From QHCA01 sp003244095 (GTDB lineage Bacteria; Actinomycetota; Actinomycetes; Mycobacteriales; QHCA01): a stretch of 64,000 bases of DNA. Below the pieces are notes generated by a model, which was given only the letters and a program-made list of their open reading frames with translations, was not told where the DNA came from and did not search any database. Positions 19,050 through 27,033 of the stretch are shown piece by piece (the first letter of the stretch is position 1; each line of letters opens with the position of its first letter). Both the position numbers and the translations under genes were made by a program. The stretch is taken from NCBI GenBank assembly GCA_038329965.1, contig JBBQNN010000005.1:39629-103628 (forward strand), read 5' to 3'.

Positions 19050-19436
19050 TCAGCGGGTCGCCGCCCCGGCCGGGTTCGCGTCGCGGCCGAGGTAGGTGCC
19101 ATGTCCCTGCACGACGAGGGAGCCGTCGAAAATCAGAACCTCGTTCACCAAGGCCATCTTCTGGTTGCGGTAGTTGATGACCAGCGTATGGACGCCGACG
19201 TAGACGTCGACCACCTCGAAGCGCAGGTCCGGGATGCGGCGAAGCCCTTCCGCCCAGTAGGCCCGCAGCGCGGTCTTGCCGCGAATGACGCCATCGCCGG
19301 CATCGAGCAGCTGCGCGGCCACGGGTGAGGTGAAGACGACGTCATCGGCAAAGTGGCTCAACACGTGGTCAAGATCGTGGGCGTTCCAGCCCTGCACCCA
19401 GCTGCCAGCGAAATTGTGTGCCTCGGCGAGATCCAT
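19050..19436 (-). CDS. SnoaL/NTF2-like protein
   Basis: A 128-residue single-domain protein of the cone-shaped NTF2-like fold. Markers are the VQGWNAHDLDHVLSHFADD helix pair, then TSPVAAQLLDAGDGVIRG, and the beta strands DLRFEVVDVYV and VLIFDGSLVV. Such proteins can be isomerases, hydratases or simply binding proteins. It is transcribed against the secretion genes and ends just after eccE, so it is probably an unrelated single gene. Confidence 0.8.
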   Translation of the reverse strand: MDLAEAHNFAGSWVQGWNAHDLDHVLSHFADDVVFTSPVAAQLLDAGDGVIRGKTALRAYWAEGLRRIPDLRFEVVDVYVGVHTLVINYRNQKMALVNEVLIFDGSLVVQGHGTYLGRDANPAGAATR

Positions 19437-19555
19437 TCCCCGATCATGGCGTACGGCCCGGCACGAAGCCGGCGGGTGCTGGACCCGCGCTGGACCGCCG
19501 CTGGATGGTGGCCGCCGACGATGCCTGTACTTGACCGGCCGGATCGGGAGGCGAG

Positions 19556-20614
19556 GTGGTCGTGCGCGCGGAAGCGACAGCCCGTGGCCTCCCCGTGCAG
19601 CGCCACCTCCAGCCGTCGAGACTGCTCGGTCTCGGCCTGGACCCGCTGGCCGAGTCGGCCTACCAGGCGTTGCTCGAGCGGCCGGCCTGGACGCTGCAGG
19701 AGCTGGCCCTGCGCTTGGCGGTGGAGCCCGCGATCACGGCCGAGGCGGTGGCCAGGCTGACCGCCCTGGAGTTGGTGACCGCCTGCGACGACGGGCTCCG
19801 GCTGCGCCCGATCAGGCCCCAGGTCGGGCTGACCGCGCTCATCGCGCGGCGCGAGGCCGAGCTCGCCGGCTCCTGGCGCGAGCTCGAACAGGGCCGCCAG
19901 GCGGCCGCGGAGCTGGCCACCGAGGCCGAGGAGCTGTGCCGTGACCATCGCGGCGGCCCGGCCGACATGTGGTGGGGCGAGCAGGCCCGCTCCGGCATCA
20001 GGGACCTGCTGAGCTCGGCCTCCGACGAAGTGATCTCGATGAGCTGTACGGCAGCCGGGCAGCTCGACCGGTGCGCCACCCCGGGATGGCCCGGCATCGC
20101 CGAGGGGGTCGGCTACCGCGTCGTGCTCACTGCCTGCGCCCCCGACGACCCGAGGTACGCCGGCCACCTCTGCCGCCTGGCCCGCGACGGGGCGCAGGTG
20201 CGCACCGTCGGCCGGGTGCCGCTGTCGATGCTGTCGGTCGACCGTACGGTGGCGGTGCTCCCGCTGGGCATTTCGGCCACCGGCCGGGCGGCCGGGGTCT
20301 CGGTGCTGCGGCTGCCCGGCGCCGTCGCTGCCATGGTGGAGCTGTTCGGGCGGGTCTGGGCCGAGGCGACACCGCTGGGTGACCCGGCCGACCCGGAGCA
20401 CGCCGGACCGGGGCCCCGTGAGCGGACACTGCTCGCGCTGCTCGTCGCCGGCAGCACCGACGAGTCGGCGGCGTTCCGCATGGGGGTCTCCGTCCGCACT
20501 GTGCGCCGCATGGTGTCCGGCCTCATGGAGCGGCTGGGCGCCCGCAGCCGATTCGAGGCCGGTGCGCTCGCGGCGGAACACGGCTGGCTGCAGGCGCCCT
20601 CGGCCCGGCGTTGA
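19556..20614 (+). CDS. Transcriptional regulator with TrmB-like N-terminus and LuxR-type C-terminal HTH
   Basis: A 352-residue regulator. A winged-helix near residues 20-80 (DPLAESAYQALLERPAWTLQ) resembles TrmB-type DNA-binding domains. It is followed by a coiled stretch (RREAELAGSWRELEQGRQ), a central sensor-like domain, and a C-terminal HTH with RTVRRMVSGLMERLGARSRF, as in LuxR/NarL-type proteins. Two DNA-binding domains in one chain is a plan seen in actinobacterial regulators. GGGAGG lies just before the GTG start. Its stop is 1 nt before the ATG of the AAA ATPase, so the two genes are coupled and the regulator may control the secretion island. Confidence 0.8.
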   Translation: MVVRAEATARGLPVQRHLQPSRLLGLGLDPLAESAYQALLERPAWTLQELALRLAVEPAITAEAVARLTALELVTACDDGLRLRPIRPQVGLTALIARREAELAGSWRELEQGRQAAAELATEAEELCRDHRGGPADMWWGEQARSGIRDLLSSASDEVISMSCTAAGQLDRCATPGWPGIAEGVGYRVVLTACAPDDPRYAGHLCRLARDGAQVRTVGRVPLSMLSVDRTVAVLPLGISATGRAAGVSVLRLPGAVAAMVELFGRVWAEATPLGDPADPEHAGPGPRERTLLALLVAGSTDESAAFRMGVSVRTVRRMVSGLMERLGARSRFEAGALAAEHGWLQAPSARR

Positions 20615-20615
20615 C

Positions 20616-22277
20616 ATGTCCGCGGTGGGATCGACGGCCCGCACCCTGTTGGTCTGCGCCGACCGGCACGGCGCGTTCCCGACGATCGGTGACGCGCTGC
20701 TGGCCGCGCCGGACGATGCGGTCATCTCGATCGCCCCGGGTGAGTACGCCGAAACGCTCGACATCGCCGACCGACGGCTGACCCTGCGCGCTGCCGAAGC
20801 CGGCGGCCGGGTCGTGCTCGACGCCGCGGGGTCGGGGATCCCGGCCATCCGAACGCGGGGCGGCTACCTCGCCGTGCAGGACCTGACGGTGCGCGCCGGC
20901 GAGGGTGGCGCAGTGGTCGCCGCCGGTGGCGAGCTGCTGCTGCAGCGGTGTGTCCTGTCCTCGCCGGACGGGCCGGGCCTGACGCTCGCCGCCCGGGTGA
21001 ACTTCACGGTCAGCCGGTGCACGGTCAGGGGAGCGCAGGACGGCGTGACGATCGAGAATGCCCGGGGCGTGCTGGAGGACACCCGGATCGAGAACGTGGC
21101 CGGCGACGGCATCATCGTCCGGCTCGGCGCCGATCCCACGATCCGCGACTGTGCAGTCGTCGGCTGCGGCCGCCGCGGGATCTACGTCTACCAGTCGGGA
21201 CGACCGGTGATCCAGGGATGCGAGATCTCCCAGACCGGGGCGGAAGGCATCGCGGTCGCGTACGAGAGCGCCCCCGTGATCAGCCGCTGCCAGGTGCACG
21301 ACGTACAGGGCGTGGGAATCGCGTTCGCTCGCGGCTGTGCCGGCCAGGTCGAGCACTGCACCCTGGACAACACCGCCCCGCCGGGCATCGCGGTGGCCGA
21401 GGGAGCCGTACCCGTCGTCGTCGGCGAGTCTCCTGCCACCGCCGAGGCCGGGGCTGCCGACGGCAGTCTCGAAACGCAGCTCGCCCACCTGGACGCGATG
21501 GTCGGGCTGCCTGGTGTCAAGGCTGAGGTGCGGGCCCTCATCGACGAGATCCAGGTCAACGAGTGGCGCCGAAGGGCCGGCCTCGGCGTCTCTCCGATGA
21601 GCCATCACCTGATTTTCGCGGGGGCGCCGGGCACCGGGAAGACGACGGTCGCGCGCACCTACGGGCGGCTGCTCGCCGGGCTCGGTGTGCTGGCCCGCGG
21701 GCAGTTCAAGGAGGTGTCGCGGCGCGACCTGGTCGGCCAGTACATCGGGCACACCGCCGAGAAGACCGCCATGGTCTTCGAGGAGGCCATCGGCGGGGTG
21801 CTGTTCATCGACGAGGCCTATACGCTGACCCGCGCCTCGGCCGCCGGCGGGGACTTCGGCCAGGAGGCGATCGACACCCTGGTCAAGCTGATGGAGGACC
21901 ATCGCGACGAGGTCGCGGTCATCGTGGCCGGCTACACCGCGGAGATGCAGGAGTTCTCCGACGCCAATCCGGGGCTGGCCTCGCGCTTCTCCAAGACGAT
22001 CGAGTTCGAGAACTACGCGCCCGACGAGTTAGTGGTGATCATGACCCGGATGGTGCGCGCCGCCGACTACCAGCTGGAGCGCGCGGCGGAGCCGGTGCTG
22101 GCGGAGTACTTCTCCCAGGTCTCCACGTCGTCGGACTTCGGCAACGCCCGGGAGGCCCGCCGGCTCTTCGAGGCGATGCGCAAGACCCAGTCGCGGCGGC
22201 TGCGGGCGCTGGGCCGCATGCCGGTGCTGGAGGAGCTGCGCACGCTGGCCGTCGACGACGTACGCGCCGCTACCTGA
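20616..22277 (+). CDS. AAA ATPase of EccA/CbbX type with N-terminal parallel beta-helix
   Basis: A 554-residue two-part protein. Residues ~10-275 are repeats of a right-handed parallel beta-helix (NosD/CASH type), with repeated patterns such as DGIIVRLGADPTIRDC and GIYVYQSGRPVIQGC. From ~290 comes an AAA domain with Walker A GAPGTGKTT (from residue 336), Walker B LFIDEAYTL near residue 397 and sensor region SRFSKTIEF, as in EccA/CbbX/SpoVK ATPases. Mycobacterial EccA has an N-terminal TPR domain instead. In the ESX context it probably remodels or delivers substrates, with the beta-helix as substrate-binding part. The start is an ATG 1 nt after the regulator's stop. Confidence 0.85.
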   Translation: MSAVGSTARTLLVCADRHGAFPTIGDALLAAPDDAVISIAPGEYAETLDIADRRLTLRAAEAGGRVVLDAAGSGIPAIRTRGGYLAVQDLTVRAGEGGAVVAAGGELLLQRCVLSSPDGPGLTLAARVNFTVSRCTVRGAQDGVTIENARGVLEDTRIENVAGDGIIVRLGADPTIRDCAVVGCGRRGIYVYQSGRPVIQGCEISQTGAEGIAVAYESAPVISRCQVHDVQGVGIAFARGCAGQVEHCTLDNTAPPGIAVAEGAVPVVVGESPATAEAGAADGSLETQLAHLDAMVGLPGVKAEVRALIDEIQVNEWRRRAGLGVSPMSHHLIFAGAPGTGKTTVARTYGRLLAGLGVLARGQFKEVSRRDLVGQYIGHTAEKTAMVFEEAIGGVLFIDEAYTLTRASAAGGDFGQEAIDTLVKLMEDHRDEVAVIVAGYTAEMQEFSDANPGLASRFSKTIEFENYAPDELVVIMTRMVRAADYQLERAAEPVLAEYFSQVSTSSDFGNAREARRLFEAMRKTQSRRLRALGRMPVLEELRTLAVDDVRAAT

Positions 22278-22320
22278 TCGAAACGTCGGGGCAACCGCCC
22301 CTTCATACCTGCTCCCTAAC

Positions 22321-23850
22321 GTGGGCAGCGTGGAGCAGACACCGAACGGGCCGACGCTGCCCGGCGACCCGATCACCGACCAGATCATGCTGTGGTTCTG
22401 CCCGGGCGGCGACATCGCCGACCTGCGGCGGGCCCGCGACGCGTGTGCCGGCCTGGCCACGGCGATCTCCACCCAGCGCCCCGCCCTCCGGTCGGCCGGC
22501 GAGCAGGCGCAGGCGGGGTGGAGCGGCGCCGCGGCAGAGAACTTCGGCACCGACATGGTGGCCCTCGACGCCTGGCTCGACAGGTACGGGTCGGCCTGCA
22601 CCGCGGTCGCCGCGACCCTCGACCAGCACGCGAGCATAAAGGAGCAGCAGCTCCACGAGGCGCACATGAACATGATCCACGGCGCCATCGACGCGCTGCT
22701 CACCGTCGCGACCGGCGGGGAGTGGCTGGCGGCCCGCGTGCTGGCCGAGGAGGGAGCCGCGGCGGCGCAGAGCCTGTTGACGATCATGGCACCGGTGTCG
22801 GCCGCGGCCGCCGAGCGGCTCAGCGCCGCGGCGGTGTCGGCGGCCGCCGGGGCCGAGGCCGCGGCACAGGAAGGGGCCACCGCGCTGGGCAGGGCGACGG
22901 CGTGGATCGGCCACCAGGTGCCGGAGTGGGCCCAGTCCATCGTCTCCGGCCATGCGATCAGTACGGTGGGCCGGCTGGCCGACAAGGTCCTCGGAGGCGC
23001 CAGGACGCCGCTGGCGGCGTTCGACCCGAGGAGCTGGGGCGGGATCGACCTGGCCAACATCGAGTCCGGCGGCTTCCTCACGCCGCTGTTCACCGGGATC
23101 CCCAAGGCCTTGGGCATCGACACGCTGGCCGGGTGGCGCGCGGTCGTGGCCCAGCAGGCATCGGGTGGCGTGTTCAACGGCGGGCTCACCGCCTACGGCG
23201 AGTTCGTCATCAACGGCGACCCGGTGACCAGCAGCGCCGCGTGGCGGGGTGTGCTGTGGTCCACCCTGAGCGGGGTCGCCGGCGGCACGGTCGGTGGTGG
23301 ATTCCAGGCCCGGAGCGCGGCGCAGGCCCTCGCCCGCGGCGGGTCGGCAGTGGCGGCCCGCACCGGCGGCCTGAGCAGCGCGGAGTGGGTGCGGACCGTC
23401 GCGACGCTGCCGGGCGACTACTTCATCGCCAGGGGCACGCGACCGCCCAGCCACCCCCCGCCCGCGCCGATCTCGCCGGCCGGGCTGCCGCCTCCCCCGC
23501 AGGGGAGGCTCGCGGCGCCGGCTGACCCGGGGACGGCCGGCGGTGTCACCGCGGACCTGCCCGAGATGGAGCAGGCCGGCCACCGCATCGCCGCGGTCAG
23601 CGCGGACCTGGCCGGTGCGGCCCAGCGGTTCGAGGCCGACTCCTTCCTCGGCATCTCGCAGTTCGGCACCACCAAGGCCGACATGCAGATGGGCTGGCAG
23701 TACACCCAGTTCCGCGACGCGGCGGATGCCGGCCTGCGGCAGGGCCCGGCGACCGTCGGCGCGACCGGCACGGACCTGCAGACGTGCTCCCGGTCGCTGG
23801 CCGCCTGCGATCAGCTCAACGCGGCGAGCCTACGTCCGCCGGGAGGCTGA
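22321..23850 (+). CDS. Large WXG-domain secreted protein
   Basis: A 509-residue protein. Near residues 60-100 is an ESX-like helical hairpin with a WSG turn (QAGWSGAAAENFGTDM). An Ala-rich, partly hydrophobic helical middle region follows, then a Pro-rich linker (PPSHPPPAPISPAGLPPPP). The C-terminal ~110-residue helical domain (EMEQAGHRIAAVSADLAGAA) resembles another small ESX-type protein. No catalytic motif is visible. The start may be the GTG at 22321 or that at 22330; no good ribosome-binding site distinguishes them. It follows the EccA-like gene by 43 nt, so it is probably its substrate. Confidence 0.75.
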   Translation: MGSVEQTPNGPTLPGDPITDQIMLWFCPGGDIADLRRARDACAGLATAISTQRPALRSAGEQAQAGWSGAAAENFGTDMVALDAWLDRYGSACTAVAATLDQHASIKEQQLHEAHMNMIHGAIDALLTVATGGEWLAARVLAEEGAAAAQSLLTIMAPVSAAAAERLSAAAVSAAAGAEAAAQEGATALGRATAWIGHQVPEWAQSIVSGHAISTVGRLADKVLGGARTPLAAFDPRSWGGIDLANIESGGFLTPLFTGIPKALGIDTLAGWRAVVAQQASGGVFNGGLTAYGEFVINGDPVTSSAAWRGVLWSTLSGVAGGTVGGGFQARSAAQALARGGSAVAARTGGLSSAEWVRTVATLPGDYFIARGTRPPSHPPPAPISPAGLPPPPQGRLAAPADPGTAGGVTADLPEMEQAGHRIAAVSADLAGAAQRFEADSFLGISQFGTTKADMQMGWQYTQFRDAADAGLRQGPATVGATGTDLQTCSRSLAACDQLNAASLRPPGG

Positions 23851-23853
23851 CCC

Positions 23854-24384
23854 TCACTCGGCGGGCACCAACTCCACCAGCCGGTCCAGCGCGGCCAGTA
23901 GTGCCTCGCGTGCCTGGGCGACCGCATCGGCCGAGACGGATGCGGTCGAGATGTCGGCTTCGTCGTCCGGCGCGCTCGCCAGGTCCCGGAGCAGGTGATG
24001 GGCGGCAACCACGCTGTGCGCGGTCGCCAGGCCGGCCCGGTGCGGCAGGGCGGCGCGGCTCTCTGCCATCCACAACTGGTGCACCAGCCGGCCGGTGTGC
24101 CACAGCAGCCAGCGCCGGGCCGCCCCCGTGCTGCCGCGGGCGGCCACCAAAGCAGTGAGGTCGGCCGCGGTCCTGACGTCCTGCACGGTGCCCCCGTGGT
24201 CCAGGACGTGCAACTCGGCGTTGACCACCTGGACCTCGGCGGCGCCCAGCACGAGGGCGGCGACGACGAGCAGGTCGCCGGGCAGTCCCGTGTCCGGCAG
24301 CGCGTCCGGTGCCAGCTCGCAGCCGAGCAGCCGGGCAGCCGTGGTGAGGTCGGCCAGGCTGGGCAGGGCGGTGTCAGAGATCAC
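23854..24384 (-). CDS. Hypothetical helical protein
   Basis: A 176-residue, Ala/Leu-rich, mostly helical protein with no signal peptide, membrane segment or recognised motif. Its stop is only 4 nt from the stop of the convergent WXG gene. It could be an ESX-associated chaperone, but nothing in the sequence shows it. Codon use is similar to the neighbours. Confidence 0.6.
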   Translation of the reverse strand: MISDTALPSLADLTTAARLLGCELAPDALPDTGLPGDLLVVAALVLGAAEVQVVNAELHVLDHGGTVQDVRTAADLTALVAARGSTGAARRWLLWHTGRLVHQLWMAESRAALPHRAGLATAHSVVAAHHLLRDLASAPDDEADISTASVSADAVAQAREALLAALDRLVELVPAE

Positions 24385-24521
24385 GACCCAGCCTGCACCG
24401 GCCGGTTCGGGGGCACCCGCCGGGTGGCCGGAACATGCCGCCCGTCGTGCGCACCCGCGCGCTCGGCAGATCCTGGGCGGGGACCGGCCCGCGGTGGGAC
24501 GGCCAGCACGAGGAGGTGGCG

Positions 24522-24971
24522 ATGCGCACGGGCCGGCTGGGCGCGTTGCTCGTCACCGCGACGCTGCCGGCGGTGCTGGTGTTCGCCGTGCGCCACCACC
24601 AGCCCCCGGCGCCGTCCCCGGCGGCCGGGCCGGCACCGGGGCCGGTGCTGGTCGGCTCGGTCGCCCTGAGCACCACGAGCCCCGCACCCGGCGTGGCAGT
24701 GGTCGCGACGGTGACGATCAGGGCCGATCGGCGGCTGTCGCTGGACGGGATGACGGTCGCGGTCCGCGACGAGGGGGGCCGCCCCGCCGACGCCGCCGGG
24801 CGAAGCTATGACTTCCCCAGTGTCGGCGCCATGGTGCTGGGCACGTCGGCGCGGACGCTGACGTTCGCGCACCGCTACCGCACGCCGGGCGCCTACGTCT
24901 ACTTCCTGGAATACCGCAGCGGCGGTGGGTGGCAGCCGCTGGCGCCGTACGCGTCGTTCATTGTGGGATAG
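24522..24971 (+). CDS. Small exported or membrane-anchored protein
   Basis: A 149-residue protein. A basic start and hydrophobic stretch (RLGALLVTATLPAVLVFAV) form a signal peptide or anchor, followed by a Pro-rich linker. A ~100-residue beta-sandwich-like domain follows (SVALSTTSPAPGVAVVATVTI and LTFAHRYRTPGAYVYFLEY). The second part resembles bacterial Ig-like folds. The ATG at 24522 has GAGGAGGTGG upstream and fits the signal peptide; a longer frame from 24435 lacks this. It overlaps the convergent kinase gene by 14 nt. Function unknown. Confidence 0.65.
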   Translation: MRTGRLGALLVTATLPAVLVFAVRHHQPPAPSPAAGPAPGPVLVGSVALSTTSPAPGVAVVATVTIRADRRLSLDGMTVAVRDEGGRPADAAGRSYDFPSVGAMVLGTSARTLTFAHRYRTPGAYVYFLEYRSGGGWQPLAPYASFIVG

Positions 24972-26235
24972 GCCGCAGGGCCAGCTCGAAGATGGCGCCA
25001 CCAGCAGGGGGATTGCGCACCGTCAGCGTGCCGTCGTGCGCGTCGGCGATCCAGCGCACGATAGACAGGCCGAGACCGGAGGATCCCGCGCCGGTCGTGA
25101 ACCGGTCGAACGCAGCGCCCCCGACCTCCTTGCTCACCCCCGGGCCGCTGTCGGCCACGACGACCCGCCCGTCGGCGACCGTGACATGTACCAGGGCCGC
25201 CTCGCCCGGCCGGCGCCCGTGCCGCAGGGCGTTGTCCAGCAGGTTGCCGATCGCGCGCTGCAGCAGCGCCGGGTCCGCGTACACCGTGGACTCGGTCGCG
25301 GTCAGCTCGACCTGCGCGCCGTCGTCGGTCGGCGTGTTCTCGATCACGCCGGCCACGAGCTGGTCCAGCCGGGCCGGCTGCAGGGTCAGGCGCTCGACAC
25401 CGGCCGCCAGCCGAGCCCGGACCAGCAGGTCGTCGATGATCCCACCCATCCGCTGCGCCAGCCCGACCGTGCGGGGGAGCAGGTCGGCCCGCTGGTCCGG
25501 ATTGTCCAGTGCCGCCTCGGCGAGGGCCCGCAACGCGGCGACCGGGGTGCGCAGGTCGTGCGCGGTCTCGGCCAGCAGCAGCTCCTGCTGCTCCAGCGTG
25601 TTGGCTGCCGGCTGGATGGCCCGGCCGGACACCACGTGACCAGCGAGGGCCAACCCCGCGACGAGGATGCCGCACCCACCCGCCGTGAGCAGCAGCATCC
25701 GGCCGTGCCGGCTGGCCTCGGGTTGCGCGTCCAGTGTGGCCACGACCGCGCCGGCGGCCACACCGCCGTGGTAAAAGGGCTCGGCCAGCATGCGCACCGC
25801 CCGGCCCCGGCCGTCGGTGACGTAGCCGACGACCACCTTGCCGGTGCGCACGGCCTGCACGGCAGCCCCGTTGAGGACGGCCAATGCCGCCGTGACGCAG
25901 CCCCCGCGGCTCTCCAGCCCGAGGAAGGCCGGCTCGGCGCCACCGGGCAGGACCACGAATCCGGGGCAGCCGCCGGTGAGCCCGGAGTTGTTCAGGCTGG
26001 TCAGCGACACGGCGTCGTGCTCGAAGGTGATCCGCTGGATGGCCGCGACCGTCACGCGGCGCAGCTCGCCGTCGAGCTGCTGCCGGCCCTGGGCCGCGTC
26101 GGCGCGCACGGCCAGCGCGGCGAACACCACGAGGCCGAGCGCGTTGGTGACGGTGAACAGCAGCGTCAGCAGCCACCGGAGCCGGCGCAGCCGGGTCGCC
26201 GCGGTGGAGGCCATCGGCCGGCGGGACGGCCTCAC
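24958..26235 (-). CDS. Sensor histidine kinase
   Basis: A 425-residue membrane sensor kinase. Two membrane segments (about 20-45 and 170-195) flank an extracytoplasmic sensor domain. The H-box is ETAHDLRTPVAAL, the N-box NLLDNALRH, G1 is ADSGPGV and G2 is GSSGLGLSIVRW. It passes phosphate to the response regulator encoded upstream, whose stop overlaps its GTG start (GTGA). The signal is unknown. The pair faces away from the SARP gene and may regulate the adjacent exported-protein genes. Confidence 0.92.
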   Translation of the reverse strand: MRPSRRPMASTAATRLRRLRWLLTLLFTVTNALGLVVFAALAVRADAAQGRQQLDGELRRVTVAAIQRITFEHDAVSLTSLNNSGLTGGCPGFVVLPGGAEPAFLGLESRGGCVTAALAVLNGAAVQAVRTGKVVVGYVTDGRGRAVRMLAEPFYHGGVAAGAVVATLDAQPEASRHGRMLLLTAGGCGILVAGLALAGHVVSGRAIQPAANTLEQQELLLAETAHDLRTPVAALRALAEAALDNPDQRADLLPRTVGLAQRMGGIIDDLLVRARLAAGVERLTLQPARLDQLVAGVIENTPTDDGAQVELTATESTVYADPALLQRAIGNLLDNALRHGRRPGEAALVHVTVADGRVVVADSGPGVSKEVGGAAFDRFTTGAGSSGLGLSIVRWIADAHDGTLTVRNPPAGGAIFELALRPIPQ

Positions 26236-26906
26236 GGCGACCCGACGTCGGTGGACAGGCGGTAGCCGACGCCGCGCACCGTGCCGATCAGCGACGGCTC
26301 CCCGAGCTTGCGGCGCAGCTGCGCGATGACGACGTCGACGACGTTCGACATGGGCTCGGCCATGGCATCCCAGCAGTGCTCCTCGATGTCGGCACGGCGG
26401 ACCGCCTGGTCAGGCCGTGACATCACGTACTCGAGGACGGCGAACTCCTTGGCGGTCAAGGTGAGCAGGACGCCGCGACGGCGTACTTCGCGGCGGGCGG
26501 CATCGACCTCGAGGTCGGCGTACCGCAGGACCGGTGGCCGGCGCTGCCCTGACCGCCGGCACAGGCTGCGGACCCGCGCGACCAGCTCGGCGACTCCGAA
26601 CGGCTTGACCAGGTAGTCGTCGCCGCCGTGCTCGAATCCGGCTACCCGGTCGGCGACGCTGTCGCGTGCCGTGAGGAACAGGACGGGCACCGTCCAGCCG
26701 CCACGCCTGCGCCGGTGCACGAAACCCAGGGCGTCGCCGTCGGGCAGCATCCGATCGAACACCGCGCAGTCGTAGTTGTTGGTGCACAGCATCTCGTCGG
26801 CACTGGCGAGATCATCGGCCTGGTCGACGGCCAGCGCCGCGCCCCGCAGGGCCACCGCCACCGCTGCGCGCAGGTCGGCGTCGTCCTCCACGAGCAGCAC
26901 CCGCAC
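26232..26906 (-). CDS. OmpR-family response regulator
   Basis: A 224-residue regulator. The receiver domain has the acidic pair in VEDDADL, the phosphoacceptor Asp51 in VFDRMLPDGD and the conserved Lys in DYLVKPFG. The C-terminal winged helix has LTAKEFAVLEYVMSRPD and ends GTVRGVGYRL. The start is a GTG with GAGGTGA just upstream. It overlaps the histidine kinase gene by 4 nt and forms a two-component pair with it. The 127 nt before it are shared with the divergent SARP gene and should hold both promoters. Confidence 0.93.
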   Translation of the reverse strand: MRVLLVEDDADLRAAVAVALRGAALAVDQADDLASADEMLCTNNYDCAVFDRMLPDGDALGFVHRRRRGGWTVPVLFLTARDSVADRVAGFEHGGDDYLVKPFGVAELVARVRSLCRRSGQRRPPVLRYADLEVDAARREVRRRGVLLTLTAKEFAVLEYVMSRPDQAVRRADIEEHCWDAMAEPMSNVVDVVIAQLRRKLGEPSLIGTVRGVGYRLSTDVGSP

Positions 26907-27033
26907 GGTTCACCTCATCAAATTCTCATCCGCGCTGACCGATGCTAGGACGGTAATGCCCGTCTCACACCGTAAGTCTTCAATGCGCGACTTCGCACCG
27001 CGAGCTGGGGACCGGACGACCGGGGAGGTTCGA

